Assembly (NCBI RefSeq): GCF_008107625.1
Contig: NZ_SDKK01000021.1
Location: 1-52,907, forward strand
Length of the DNA: 52,907 bases
Direction of reading: 5' to 3'
Source of the DNA: Zoogloea oleivorans
GTDB taxonomy: Bacteria; Pseudomonadota; Gammaproteobacteria; Burkholderiales; Rhodocyclaceae
Positions within the stretch are counted from its first letter, which is position 1. Each line of letters starts with the position of its first letter. Shown here piece after piece: positions 19,572 to 27,432 of the stretch. The notes beneath the pieces were generated by a model. The model did no database searches. It had not been told where the DNA came from and saw only the letters and a program-made list of their open reading frames with translations. Both the position numbers and the translations under genes were made by a program.

Positions 19572-22500
19572 GTGAGAGTGAGTATTTTGCCTGCCAAAGC
19601 TATTCCCAGGCGTCGCGTCAAGAGCGCCCACAGCATCGATACCAAGAATGCAAGACCCGATTCTTTAGAGCCATCCTTTCAGGAGCCTTCCTCTTCAGGG
19701 CCATGTGTCGCCGGGATCGGCGCTTCTGCAGGGGGCTATGACGCCATTCGCAAGTTGTTCAGGGTGATGCCTGCCGATACCGGCATTGCGTTTGTGGTTC
19801 TTCAGCACCTGGATCCAAGTTTTGCCAGCCTGGCGGTAGAGCTGTTCGGCAAGTGCACGAGCATGCCGGTGAAGGAAGCCGAGAACGGAATGCTGCTCGA
19901 GGCGAATCACGTGTACGTGTCGCCTTCGAACAAGGACATCGAAGTGCGCAAGGGCTGCGTGGTCCTCATCGCACGCAGCAACCTGCAGCGCCCCAGATTA
20001 CCGATTGACCACCTCTTTCAAACGCTCGGCGATGACTGTGGTGCCAGGGCTATCGGCATTCTGTTGTCAGGCACGGGAACCGACGGTACGCTGGGTCTGA
20101 AAACCATCTCTGCCAATGGTGGCATTGTGCTTGTTCAAGACCCGGCGACAGCCCAGTTCGACGGGATGCCACGCAGTGCGATCGGCTCCGGCATGACCAA
20201 CTACGTGTTGCCGGTAGAGAAAATGCCTGAGGTGCTGGTGCGCTATGCCCGGCACCCCTACGCCACAAGCCCGGAGTCACCCACTCAGGAAGGCAGTGGC
20301 GGCAGTGCATTGCTGGACATGCTCGCCATCGTCAAGGGACAGCGCGGTTACGATTTTTCAGGCTACAAGCGCGGCACCTTGCGACGGAGAATCCAGCGCA
20401 GGATGAGTTTGCGCGGTGTGCTGCACGAGGCCGACTATGCACAGGTCCTGAAAAATGAACCAGGTGAGGTCGACGCACTGTTTCGTGACCTGCTGATTGG
20501 CGTAACGGAGTTTTTCCGGGACGCCGAAGCCTGGAAAATCCTTGAGACGGAGGTCATTGCTCCGCTCGTAGCCGGCAAAAATCGGGACGAGCCGATCCGC
20601 ATCTGGATTCCGGGGACATCGAGCGGAGAAGAGGCCTACTCGATGGCCATGCTGGTGCTCGACAATCTGCGCCAGGCGCGCAAGACGTGCCCCGTACAGA
20701 TTTTTGCTACCGACACCAGTGACGAAGCGCTGGAGATCGGCCGTCGTGGTCGTTATCCGATGGGGATTGCCACGCAGATTTCGCCGGCACGGCTGCGCCG
20801 CTACTTCGTGGAAGTCCCGGACCATCAGTGCTTCCAGGTCAGCCAGACGCTGCGCGAGGCGGTGGTCTTCGGCGTTCAGAACCTGTTTGCCGACCCGCCT
20901 TTTGCGCGGGTGGACTTGATCAGTTGCCGGAATGTCCTGATCTACCTGGAGCCCGAGGTTCAGCGCCGGATCATCGGCATTTTCCATTTTGCCTTGAGGC
21001 CGGAGGCCTGCCTTTTTCTGGGGAGTGCCGAGTCGATTGGCGGGCATAACGAGCTTTTCAAGACGATATCCGCAACGTGGCGCATTTACCGGCGCGAGGG
21101 CAGGGCACGCAGCGTTGCGCCAGCCTTGACGCCGCAAGCCGGCGAAGTGCGTGCCGGTAGCACATTCACATCGACACGCAGCGCGCCACGTCTGACCCAG
21201 GCGAGCAGCATCGCCCAGCAATTGATCCTTGATCGCTTCGCGCCTGCCTCCGTGCTGGTCAACAGCAATTACGAAGCGCTGTACTTTTGTGGCCCGACCG
21301 AAGAGTTCCTGGTTCGTCCGCGGGGAACGCCGACTCAGGATTTGCTGGCCATGGTGCGTGATGGCTTGCGTTCCCGGGTGCGTTCCGCGCTGCGCGAAGC
21401 CGCCTTGCGGGATGCACCGGTCACGGTTGCCGATGCGCGCATGAAACGTGGCGACGGCTTTGAGCCCCTGCAGGTGACGGTCACTCCTGCTCCGGGGGGG
21501 GATCTGGGAGCCCTGTTTCTGGTGGTTTTTCAGCGTGAGCCGAAGCCCGCCCTGATCCCTGGAGACAAAAGCGCTGAAGGGGCGCTGGTTCGCCAGCTCG
21601 AGGATGATTTGCGGGCGACCCGCGACGATCTCCAGAGTACGATCGAGTGCCTTGAGGTCTCCAATGAGGATCTCACCATCTCCAATGAAGAGGTGGTTTC
21701 CGTCAACGAGGAGTTGAGATCCCTCAACGAAGAGCTGGAAAGCTCCAAGGAAGAGCTGCAGTCGCTCAATGAGGAACTGACCACGGTCAATCAGCAGCTC
21801 CAGGCGAAACTCCATGAACTGGAGATTTCCAACGACGATCTCGAGAACCTGCTGGCCAGCAGTGACATCGCCACGATCTGCCTGGACCTGGAGTTCCGGA
21901 TCAAATGGTTTTCGCCAGCGACCCAGAAGCTGTTCAATTTCATTCCCAGCGACATCGGCCGGCCGATCCGCAACTTTTCTTCGTCCTTTGGCGGGGCCGA
22001 CCTGATAGAGGTGGCAGAAAAGGTTCTTGTGAATGCGGCGTCGATACAGTCTGAATTTCAAACCGAACAGGGGCGTTGGTATCTCCGCTGCGTGATGCCT
22101 TACCGCACCGAGGAGACGCGAATCAGTGGCGTCATCATGACTTACACAGACATCACTGAAAGCCGTGCGGCGGCTGAAACAGCGCGGGTGACCAGCAGCA
22201 ACCTCGACGAAGCGCACGAACGGGAGCGGGAGTTGCGCGAGCGTTCCGAAAAACTCCGGGCACTCGCTGCCGCTCTGGCCATGGCGGAGGAACGGGAACG
22301 CCGACTGCTGGCGCAGGATCTGCACGACGATCTTGGGCAACTGATCGCGGTGATCAAGCTGAAACTCTCTGCGCTGGGCGCGATGGATCTGTCTGCCGCC
22401 CAGCGTCAGGCGCTGGACGACAGCCTGACCGTGGTTGAGCAGGCCGTGCGGACCTTGCGAACCATGTCCTTCAAGCTGAGTCCACCGATGCTCTACGATC

Positions 22501-22949
22501 TTGGACTGGTTTCGGCGCTTGAGTGGCTGGCTGACGAGATTCGCTACGTCTACAAGCTCGAGGTGCACATCGAGGATGACGGCGCCGCCAAGCCGCTGGA
22601 TCCTGCCGTGGGTGCGACGCTGTTCCGGGCTGTGCGCGAACTGCTGATCAACGTTGTCAAGCACGCCAAAGTGACTGCTGCGACGATCAGTGCGAAAGTG
22701 GAAAATGGCCAGCGCCTGATCGTCGAAGTCAGTGATGCGGGTGTCGGTTTTGACATCGATGCGTTGCCCGTCACTAACGGTGGGCCACGCTTCGGGCTCC
22801 TCAGCTTGCGTGAGCGTCTGGGTTACCTGGATGGAACGGTAGGTGTCCGCAGCATCCCCGGCGACGGCACCTCTGTAACCCTTAACGTTCCCTTGCAGGG
22901 AACCACGACCAACGCAGACCAACGCATTACACAGGAGTGGCAGAAATGA
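19572..22949 (+). CDS. CheB-CheR-PAS hybrid histidine kinase
   Basis: A soluble multi-domain signalling protein; start uncertain (GTG 19572 gives 1125 residues; a TTG at 19437 would add 45). Order: CheB methylesterase domain (GIGASAGGYDAI; LSGTGTDGTLGL), CheR methyltransferase (VTEFFRDAEAWKIL; WIPGTSSGEEAYSMAML; SCRNVLIYLEPEVQ), a PAS-like segment, a long heptad coiled coil with tandem N-E-E-L repeats (SLNEELESSKEELQSLNEEL), another PAS, then HisKA_3 with His918 (LAQDLHDDLGQL) and a HATPase domain. No membrane helices. Overlaps the response regulator gene by 4 bases. Such proteins are known in many proteobacteria; whether the CheB/CheR parts act on receptors or internally is unknown. No chemoreceptors are encoded nearby. 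Confidence 0.9.
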   Translation: MRVSILPAKAIPRRRVKSAHSIDTKNARPDSLEPSFQEPSSSGPCVAGIGASAGGYDAIRKLFRVMPADTGIAFVVLQHLDPSFASLAVELFGKCTSMPVKEAENGMLLEANHVYVSPSNKDIEVRKGCVVLIARSNLQRPRLPIDHLFQTLGDDCGARAIGILLSGTGTDGTLGLKTISANGGIVLVQDPATAQFDGMPRSAIGSGMTNYVLPVEKMPEVLVRYARHPYATSPESPTQEGSGGSALLDMLAIVKGQRGYDFSGYKRGTLRRRIQRRMSLRGVLHEADYAQVLKNEPGEVDALFRDLLIGVTEFFRDAEAWKILETEVIAPLVAGKNRDEPIRIWIPGTSSGEEAYSMAMLVLDNLRQARKTCPVQIFATDTSDEALEIGRRGRYPMGIATQISPARLRRYFVEVPDHQCFQVSQTLREAVVFGVQNLFADPPFARVDLISCRNVLIYLEPEVQRRIIGIFHFALRPEACLFLGSAESIGGHNELFKTISATWRIYRREGRARSVAPALTPQAGEVRAGSTFTSTRSAPRLTQASSIAQQLILDRFAPASVLVNSNYEALYFCGPTEEFLVRPRGTPTQDLLAMVRDGLRSRVRSALREAALRDAPVTVADARMKRGDGFEPLQVTVTPAPGGDLGALFLVVFQREPKPALIPGDKSAEGALVRQLEDDLRATRDDLQSTIECLEVSNEDLTISNEEVVSVNEELRSLNEELESSKEELQSLNEELTTVNQQLQAKLHELEISNDDLENLLASSDIATICLDLEFRIKWFSPATQKLFNFIPSDIGRPIRNFSSSFGGADLIEVAEKVLVNAASIQSEFQTEQGRWYLRCVMPYRTEETRISGVIMTYTDITESRAAAETARVTSSNLDEAHERERELRERSEKLRALAAALAMAEERERRLLAQDLHDDLGQLIAVIKLKLSALGAMDLSAAQRQALDDSLTVVEQAVRTLRTMSFKLSPPMLYDLGLVSALEWLADEIRYVYKLEVHIEDDGAAKPLDPAVGATLFRAVRELLINVVKHAKVTAATISAKVENGQRLIVEVSDAGVGFDIDALPVTNGGPRFGLLSLRERLGYLDGTVGVRSIPGDGTSVTLNVPLQGTTTNADQRITQEWQK

Positions 22950-23596
22950 GTATTCGAGTGCTGTTGGTTGACGATCACGTAATGATCCGAGAGGCTCTGC
23001 GAACCCTGTTGGAAAGAACTCCCGACATCGAGGTTGTGGGTGAAGCAAGTGATGGGGGAGAAGTTGAGGAGCTGGTACTGGCCTTGTCACCCGACGTGGT
23101 GGTCATGGATGTCAGCCTGCCCACCATCAGTGGTATTGAAGCTACCCGTGAGCTGCTTGCCCATCACACAAAGGTGCAGGTCGTTGGTTTGTCGGCATTT
23201 GTCTACAAGCGCTTTGTGCTTGAAATGATGTCGGCTGGTGCCCTGGGCTATGTGGCCAAGTCCGCAGCCTGTGATGAACTGGTGCGCGCCATCAAGAACG
23301 TCGCCCAGGGCAAGACCTATATTTGCCCAGAAGCCGCCGCGACACTCGTCGACGCCACCCGACGTGACGAAAGGGCTCCCCGTGGTCCGTCCAAGGACAG
23401 CCGTCTGGGCCGGCGCGAACGCGAGGTGCTGTGCCTGCTGGCCGAAGGCAAGACGGCCCCGCAAATCGCCCAGGTGCTGTTCATCGCGCCAACCACCGTC
23501 AATGTGCACCGTCGCAACATCATGCGAAAACTCAATCTCCATGGTGTGGCAGAGCTGACCAAGTACGCGATTCGTGAGGGCCTTATTTCAACCTGA
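22946..23596 (+). CDS. LuxR/FixJ-type response regulator
   Basis: Cognate regulator of the CheB-CheR kinase. ATG 22946 has AGGAG eight bases upstream and overlaps the kinase stop (ATGA); 216 residues. Receiver with D9/D10, phospho-acceptor D55 (VVVMDVSLPT) and Lys in GYVAKSA; C-terminal LuxR helix-turn-helix (LGRREREVLCLLAEGKTAPQ, TVNVHRRNIMRKL). Direct targets unknown; the next gene downstream encodes a PAS-GGDEF protein with its own promoter region. Confidence 0.92.
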   Translation: MSIRVLLVDDHVMIREALRTLLERTPDIEVVGEASDGGEVEELVLALSPDVVVMDVSLPTISGIEATRELLAHHTKVQVVGLSAFVYKRFVLEMMSAGALGYVAKSAACDELVRAIKNVAQGKTYICPEAAATLVDATRRDERAPRGPSKDSRLGRREREVLCLLAEGKTAPQIAQVLFIAPTTVNVHRRNIMRKLNLHGVAELTKYAIREGLIST

Positions 23597-23651
23597 ATTC
23601 CGCGAGCGCGCACCGTTTGCTCCCTTCGAAACTACCCTGTTCAGGGTAGAA

Positions 23652-23674
23652 AAAATACCGATCACCGGTATTTT
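23652..23674. terminator. Rho-independent terminator after the response regulator
   Basis: Perfect 9-base-pair stem AAAATACCG (23652-23660) / CGGTATTTT (23666-23674) with loop ATCAC. The T/A ends give a U-tract on either strand. It lies 55 bases after the response-regulator stop and directly follows a second small dyad at 23632-23649. Confidence 0.7.
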
Positions 23675-23917
23675 CATGACATCTCCCGGTCCTTAATCTT
23701 GACCTTGTAGCCTTCTAAAAGCGCTTCCTGCCTACGCGTGGGAAACGACATAAGGCCTGGACATAAAGTCGGTATGGAAATTCATATGAAGTATTTTTTC
23801 ATATTTATCATTTTTCTCAAAAGTCATAAAAACAGGATTTTTCTGTGAAATATCTGTGTGACTTATGGGTTAATTAATAGTTTTTAAGTATTTCTGGCGG
23901 AATACTCCTGCGGTAAC

Positions 23918-23934
23918 TTGGACAAGGTGTTGCT
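23918..23934 (+). promoter_or_regulatory. Sigma-54-like promoter element upstream of the PAS-GGDEF gene
   Basis: TTGGACAAGGTGTTGCT keeps the invariant -24 GG and -12 GC with exactly ten bases between them, and the TTGC of the -12 box. The CACG half of the -24 box is not matched. A transcript from here would start near 23945, 34 bases before the gene. No enhancer site was identified, so this is only a candidate. Confidence 0.35.
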
Positions 23935-23978
23935 CTTATAAGTACTTAACAAGACCACGTTGCCAGGGGTTCAGAAGG

Positions 23979-25394
23979 ATGGAAACCAAACTCGATCCGA
24001 TGCATGCCTTGTTCCGAGAGGGCAACTTGTCCTTCGTAAGAGGGGATGTAGACTCTGCATCCAGATCTTCAGATGCAGAGCGGCCGATGGTCTTGCTGGA
24101 CAAGCATGGTGTCGTCAGATTCTGCAATCCGTCCATGGAGCTACTTTTCAACTGCAGAAAAGGTGAGCTGGATGGATGCGATGTCGCGAAACTGCTCCCA
24201 TCCTTGCCCCTGCGCAAAAAAACACCTGGTTACAACCTTGCCTTCGCTACCTTCTGGGAGCAGGAGGCCTTGCAGTTGAATCTCAATGGACATACGACCA
24301 CGGGTGGAAGTCTTCTTCTGACCGTTTCGGTCAGAAGAGTCAGTGTTGAGCGGCACCACTTCATTCTCCTGAGTCTTTTCCGCGCCACTCAGCACCTGGG
24401 GCAGGACAGGGAGCTGGAATCACTGATGGCTGCCGCCGAGGTGAAGAGCGACATGGTGATCGTGACCGACACAGAAGGTACTATTTGCTATGTGAATGCG
24501 GCCTTTGAGCGGATCAGCGGCTATTCGCGCAACGAAGTGCTTGGACAGCCCGCCAGAATCATGAGATCGGGTCTTCACGATGCCGACTTCTACAAGCATC
24601 TCTGGGCAACGGTAAAAAGCGGAAATGATTTCCGCGCAGTCTTCTTCAACCGGCGCAAGAACGGTGAAATCTTCAATGAAGACAAGCATATTCGTCCCTT
24701 CATGAACCGGCAGGGCAAGGCAACCCATTTTGTTGCAACGAGTCGGGAACTGGACGAACCTTTACGCAGCACCCTGTTGCGACTACAGCACGAGGCCAAT
24801 CACGACGCGCTGACCGGCTTGCCAAACAGGAATCTCTTTATGGATCGGCTGGGCCAGGCCTTGTTCATGGCATCACGCAAGAACGCCGGTTTTGCTGTCG
24901 TGTTTGTCGATCTGGACGGCTTCAAGGCAATCAACGACAACCACGGCCATGCTGCTGGCGATGCCGTTTTGTGCGCGGCCGCCGAGCATATGCGCAATAG
25001 CGTTCGCGACCAGGACACCGTGGCCCGTCTGGGCGGTGACGAGTTCGCACTCATTTTGCTGGATATTCAACATCGGGAGGATGTCCAGACGGTTCTTGGC
25101 AAGTTGTTGAGTGTATTTGCCACCGGCACCACCTTTGAAAAGAAGCATTTCTCCATCAATGCAAGTCTGGGGGCTGACATTTATCCGGCTGGGGGAGGGG
25201 ATATTGAAACCCTCATAAGGCATGCCGATCTCGCCATGTATGGCGCCAAGGCTGCAGGAGGCGCGTGCCTGCACTTCTTCAAGGAGCAGGATCAGCGTGA
25301 TGCACCGCTGTCCGACAAGACGGCAAGCCGGAGGTGCTCCAGCAAGACTGCAAGGTTAATGATGCCCCGATCTTCATCGCTCAGGTCAAGCTAG
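23979..25394 (+). CDS. Soluble PAS-PAS-GGDEF diguanylate cyclase
   Basis: 471 residues, no signal peptide or membrane helix. Two PAS-type domains (about 20-135 and 145-260; the second contains VTDTEGTICYVNAAFERISG) followed by a GGDEF domain (HDALTGLPNRNLFMDRLG) with an intact GGDEF at 352-356 and an RxxD inhibitory site five residues before it. Active, product-inhibited c-di-GMP synthesis is expected. No EAL domain follows; the last ~25 residues after the GGDEF fold are Ser/Arg-rich and of unclear purpose. Upstream lies a terminator and a possible sigma-54 promoter. It ends 39 bases before the phasin gene. Confidence 0.9.
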   Translation: METKLDPMHALFREGNLSFVRGDVDSASRSSDAERPMVLLDKHGVVRFCNPSMELLFNCRKGELDGCDVAKLLPSLPLRKKTPGYNLAFATFWEQEALQLNLNGHTTTGGSLLLTVSVRRVSVERHHFILLSLFRATQHLGQDRELESLMAAAEVKSDMVIVTDTEGTICYVNAAFERISGYSRNEVLGQPARIMRSGLHDADFYKHLWATVKSGNDFRAVFFNRRKNGEIFNEDKHIRPFMNRQGKATHFVATSRELDEPLRSTLLRLQHEANHDALTGLPNRNLFMDRLGQALFMASRKNAGFAVVFVDLDGFKAINDNHGHAAGDAVLCAAAEHMRNSVRDQDTVARLGGDEFALILLDIQHREDVQTVLGKLLSVFATGTTFEKKHFSINASLGADIYPAGGGDIETLIRHADLAMYGAKAAGGACLHFFKEQDQRDAPLSDKTASRRCSSKTARLMMPRSSSLRSS

Positions 25395-25433
25395 CAGGTA
25401 TTGTTTTGTAGATTCAATCAAAAGGAGTCAATG

Positions 25434-25973
25434 ATGTTTGTAATCAACAATCCGTTTTCGATGACCAGCGATGTCGGTTTTGAAACCATTACATCCCTCG
25501 CACACTACGCATTCGAAGCGACCGAGCGGCTGACCGAGCTCAATACCAGTTCTGCCCGCTCCCTTCTGGAAAACACCGTGTCCAACACGCGTGCGTTGAT
25601 GAACGTGAAGACCCCCGAGGATCTGCTGTCCTTTCCCTCGGAACTGAGCAAGCCGTTGATTAGTCAATCGCTGGACTACACCCGTGACTTCTGCGACATC
25701 ACCTTCAAGAATAATGAAGAGCTTTTGGCGCTCCTGGATCGCGAGATGGTCTCGTTCAAGAAGAACTTCTCCAGCAGTTTCGACAAGTTCATGAAAGCGA
25801 GCCCCTTGAATTCGGATGTCAGCGCTGCAGCAAGCAAATCCTTGATTGCTGTCACGAACAGCGTTTGCGAGAGCATGGCAAAAACTGCTCAACAGCTTTC
25901 CGATATGGCCAACGCCAACCATGCGGCAATCGCCAGCTCAGTCTCGGCGACCCGCAGTAAAAAGGCCGCGTAG
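25434..25973 (+). CDS. Phasin family protein (PHA granule-associated)
   Basis: Coats polyhydroxyalkanoate granules and controls their size and number. Start ATG 25434 is placed six bases after AAGGAG (an ATG three bases earlier is too close); 179 residues. N-terminal NPFSMTSDVGFETITSLAHY and the mostly helical, Ser/Ala/Asn-rich body with LTELNTSSARSLLE fit the phasin_2 family; the Ala/Lys C-terminal end is also typical. No phaC is present in the window. The IS element begins 31 bases past its stop and appears to have separated the gene from its terminator. Confidence 0.85.
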   Translation: MFVINNPFSMTSDVGFETITSLAHYAFEATERLTELNTSSARSLLENTVSNTRALMNVKTPEDLLSFPSELSKPLISQSLDYTRDFCDITFKNNEELLALLDREMVSFKKNFSSSFDKFMKASPLNSDVSAAASKSLIAVTNSVCESMAKTAQQLSDMANANHAAIASSVSATRSKKAA

Positions 25974-26000
25974 TTCGTCGTCGCTGGTTGTGAAAGATGG

Positions 26001-26003
26001 CGA
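26001..26003. repeat. Left copy of IS target-site duplication
   Basis: CGA directly before the left inverted repeat, matched by CGA at 27346-27348 after the right one. Three-base duplications are usual for IS3-family insertions. Confidence 0.75.
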
Positions 26004-26030
26004 TGACCCGTCCTAACCCAGGTTGACACC
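26004..26030. repeat. IS left terminal inverted repeat
   Basis: Begins TGACCCGTCC and ends GTTGACACC. Aligned with the reverse complement of 27319-27345 it is identical over the outer 10 and inner 9 bases, with differences in the middle. Confidence 0.85.
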
Positions 26031-26051
26031 TGTTGTGACGGATAAGCAGGC

Positions 26052-26888
26052 CTAACGGTTGGCCTGCAAAGACGCCCGATGAACTTCATCGGGCGTCTTC
26101 AATTGTAGCGAGCAATGCGGTCGCTCCGTGTTGTAGATGGCGATCGACTGACGAACCATGTGCCGGGCCTGATTCAGATCGTCGGGCAGTTGGAGCAGAA
26201 ACTCGTGCTTGAGAATGCCATTGACCCGTTCCGCCAAGGCATTCTGATAGCAGTCGTAGCCGTCGGTCATCGAACAGATCAGTCCGTGTTTCTGGTGAAT
26301 GGCCTGGTACTCATGGGCGCAGTATTGGATGCCGCGATCGGAATGATGAACCAGCGGCTGCTGTCCCTGGCGCCCCTTGAGGGCCATCTTCAAGGCCTGG
26401 CTGACCTCGGCTGTGTGCAGGCTGTCATGGACGTGGTAACCGACGATCTTGCGGGAGTAGGCATCGGTGACCAGGCTCAGGTAGGCGCAGCGCTCCCGGG
26501 TCGGCAGATAGGTGATGTCGGCGACCCAGACCTGCTCGCTGGCTTCGGCCTGAACCTGTTCCGGCCCCGCCTTAAGTAAATTCGGGTGGCGCCGGAAACG
26601 ATGGTGACTGTCCGTCGTCTTGTGATACGCCCGCCGGGGCCGGACCAGCAGACGATTCCCGCGCAAGAGATCGAACAAGGCATCACGCCCGATGCCCAGG
26701 CCTTCGGCCATCAGCGCCGGGCGAATCAGGTGGTGCAGCTTGCGCGTGCCTAAGCGGGGCTGGCGCAAGCGCTTCTCCTTCACCAGGCCCACAATCCGTT
26801 CGTGCCGGGCTTCGTCGCACGCCCGACGGCGCTGCCATTGGTAGTGCGCCTGCCGGCTGATGCCCATGTAGCGGCAAGCCCTCGACAC
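26052..26888 (-). CDS. IS3-family transposase OrfB (DDE integrase core)
   Basis: 278 residues as an independent GTG-started ORF, but normally made as an OrfAB fusion by -1 frameshifting. Catalytic triad D124 (VWVADITYLP), D184 (VHHSDRGIQY) and E220 (NALAERVNG), with 35 residues between the second Asp and Glu, the exact DD(35)E spacing. An HTH_21-like N-terminal part precedes it, and a C-terminal YNTERPHCSLQLKTPDEVH motif is typical of IS3 OrfB. No stop or deletion is visible. Confidence 0.95.
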   Translation of the reverse strand: MSRACRYMGISRQAHYQWQRRRACDEARHERIVGLVKEKRLRQPRLGTRKLHHLIRPALMAEGLGIGRDALFDLLRGNRLLVRPRRAYHKTTDSHHRFRRHPNLLKAGPEQVQAEASEQVWVADITYLPTRERCAYLSLVTDAYSRKIVGYHVHDSLHTAEVSQALKMALKGRQGQQPLVHHSDRGIQYCAHEYQAIHQKHGLICSMTDGYDCYQNALAERVNGILKHEFLLQLPDDLNQARHMVRQSIAIYNTERPHCSLQLKTPDEVHRASLQANR

Positions 26889-26890
26889 CT

Positions 26891-27292
26891 TCAGCCCTTC
26901 GACGGACTTTTGCGCGAGGACTTGCCCACAGGCTTTTTTACGACGTGCACCCCATAGTCCGTCTTCAGCACCTCGATCACCGCTTCAAAGAACCGGGATT
27001 TCTCCCGGGCCTCCTTGAGCTGGACTTCCAGTTCCTTGATCCGCTGCTCGGGCGTGAGCGTCGGGCTGTTCGGGCTTGGGTTCGGCTTACTCATGCGGCC
27101 GTAGTGTGCCATCGGCCCCCAGTTCTGGCGACCGTGCTTGCGTAGCCAGACCAGCACCGTTGATCGACCCTGGATGCCGTACCGGTCCTGCGCCTGCTTG
27201 TAGGTCAGTTCGCCTTTTTCCACTTGCTCGACCACCGCCAGTTTAAAAGCCAGCGTGTAGTCCTTCTGCGTCCTCTTGATCCCTGAGTCCAT
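26891..27292 (-). CDS. IS3-family transposase OrfA
   Basis: 133 residues: N-terminal helix-turn-helix (RTQKDYTLAFKLAVVEQVEK, then GIQGRSTVLVWLRKHG) that recognises the IS ends, followed by a leucine/glutamate-rich coiled coil (LTPEQRIKELEVQLKEARE). In its last part, codons GTA AAA AAG form the A AAA AAG heptamer where ribosomes slip -1 into the orfB frame. OrfA alone usually regulates transposition. Confidence 0.93.
   Translation of the reverse strand: MDSGIKRTQKDYTLAFKLAVVEQVEKGELTYKQAQDRYGIQGRSTVLVWLRKHGRQNWGPMAHYGRMSKPNPSPNSPTLTPEQRIKELEVQLKEAREKSRFFEAVIEVLKTDYGVHVVKKPVGKSSRKSPSKG
26933..26939 (-). promoter_or_regulatory. Programmed -1 frameshift site (A AAA AAG) between orfA and orfB
   Basis: Minus-strand heptamer AAAAAAG in phase with OrfA (GTA AAA AAG). 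Slipping back one base opens directly into the reading frame of OrfB without a stop; orfB codon positions are in the -1 frame relative to orfA. This is the standard IS3 strategy for making OrfAB transposase. Confidence 0.85.
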
Positions 27293-27318
27293 CTGACTTC
27301 CCCTCTCTTGACAGAAAA

Positions 27319-27345
27319 GGTGTCAACTTCTTTCAGGACGGGTCA
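27319..27345. repeat. IS right terminal inverted repeat
   Basis: Reverse complement reads TGACCCGTCC at the outer end and GTTGACACC at the inner end, pairing with 26004-26030. The second CGA of the target duplication (27346-27348) follows. Confidence 0.85.
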
Positions 27346-27350
27346 CGACC

Positions 27351-27387
27351 ATGCAAAAAGCCGGCTGCAAGAGCCGGCTTTTTGCAT
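27351..27387. terminator. Strong hairpin terminator, probably of the phasin gene before IS insertion
   Basis: Perfect 16-base-pair stem (27351-27366 / 27372-27387) containing AGCCGGCT and an A5/T5 block, with a 5-base loop GCAAG. It works for either strand, so it also serves the convergent proQ-like gene. Removing the IS and one target copy would put it about 32 bases after the phasin stop, the normal place for a terminator. Confidence 0.88.
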
Positions 27388-27432
27388 TGAGGGGAGCCGA
27401 TAGCCCCCAAACGAGCTGGCCCTGGCCGGAAT

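Larger units (their letters stand above)
23597..23978. other. 382-base intergenic region with tandem hairpins and a promoter candidate
   Basis: No gene seen. First comes the dyad CTACCCTG-tt-CAGGGTAG (23632-23649), then the terminator-like hairpin 23652-23674. The remainder is AT-rich, which fits a promoter zone for the PAS-GGDEF gene; a sigma-54-like element lies at 23918-23934. Confidence 0.55.
26004..27345 (-). mobile_element. Intact IS3-family insertion sequence (1342 bp)
   Basis: Bounded by imperfect 27-base terminal inverted repeats (26004-26030 and 27319-27345). Both share an outer TGACCCGTCC and an inner GTTGACACC, and the ends are flanked by a 3-base CGA duplication. Carries orfA and orfB on the minus strand in different frames, linked by an A6G slippery site. 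Both ORFs and the DDE triad are intact, so the element looks recently active. It lies between the phasin stop codon and the strong hairpin at 27351-27387. The named IS group was not determined. Confidence 0.93.

Noticed and set aside
20358-23090. Long open frame antisense to the CheB-CheR kinase (910 codons, minus strand)
   Set aside because: It mirrors codon bias of the plus-strand gene, has no recognisable domain, and the plus strand has a convincing continuous multi-domain protein.
25320-25394. Remnant of an EAL phosphodiesterase domain after the GGDEF domain
   Set aside because: Only ~25 Ser/Arg-rich codons remain and none match EAL motifs in any frame before the phasin gene begins.
26052-27292. 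Frameshifted, inactive transposase
   Set aside because: The frame change between orfA and orfB coincides with a textbook A AAA AAG slippage site, so it is programmed rather than damage.
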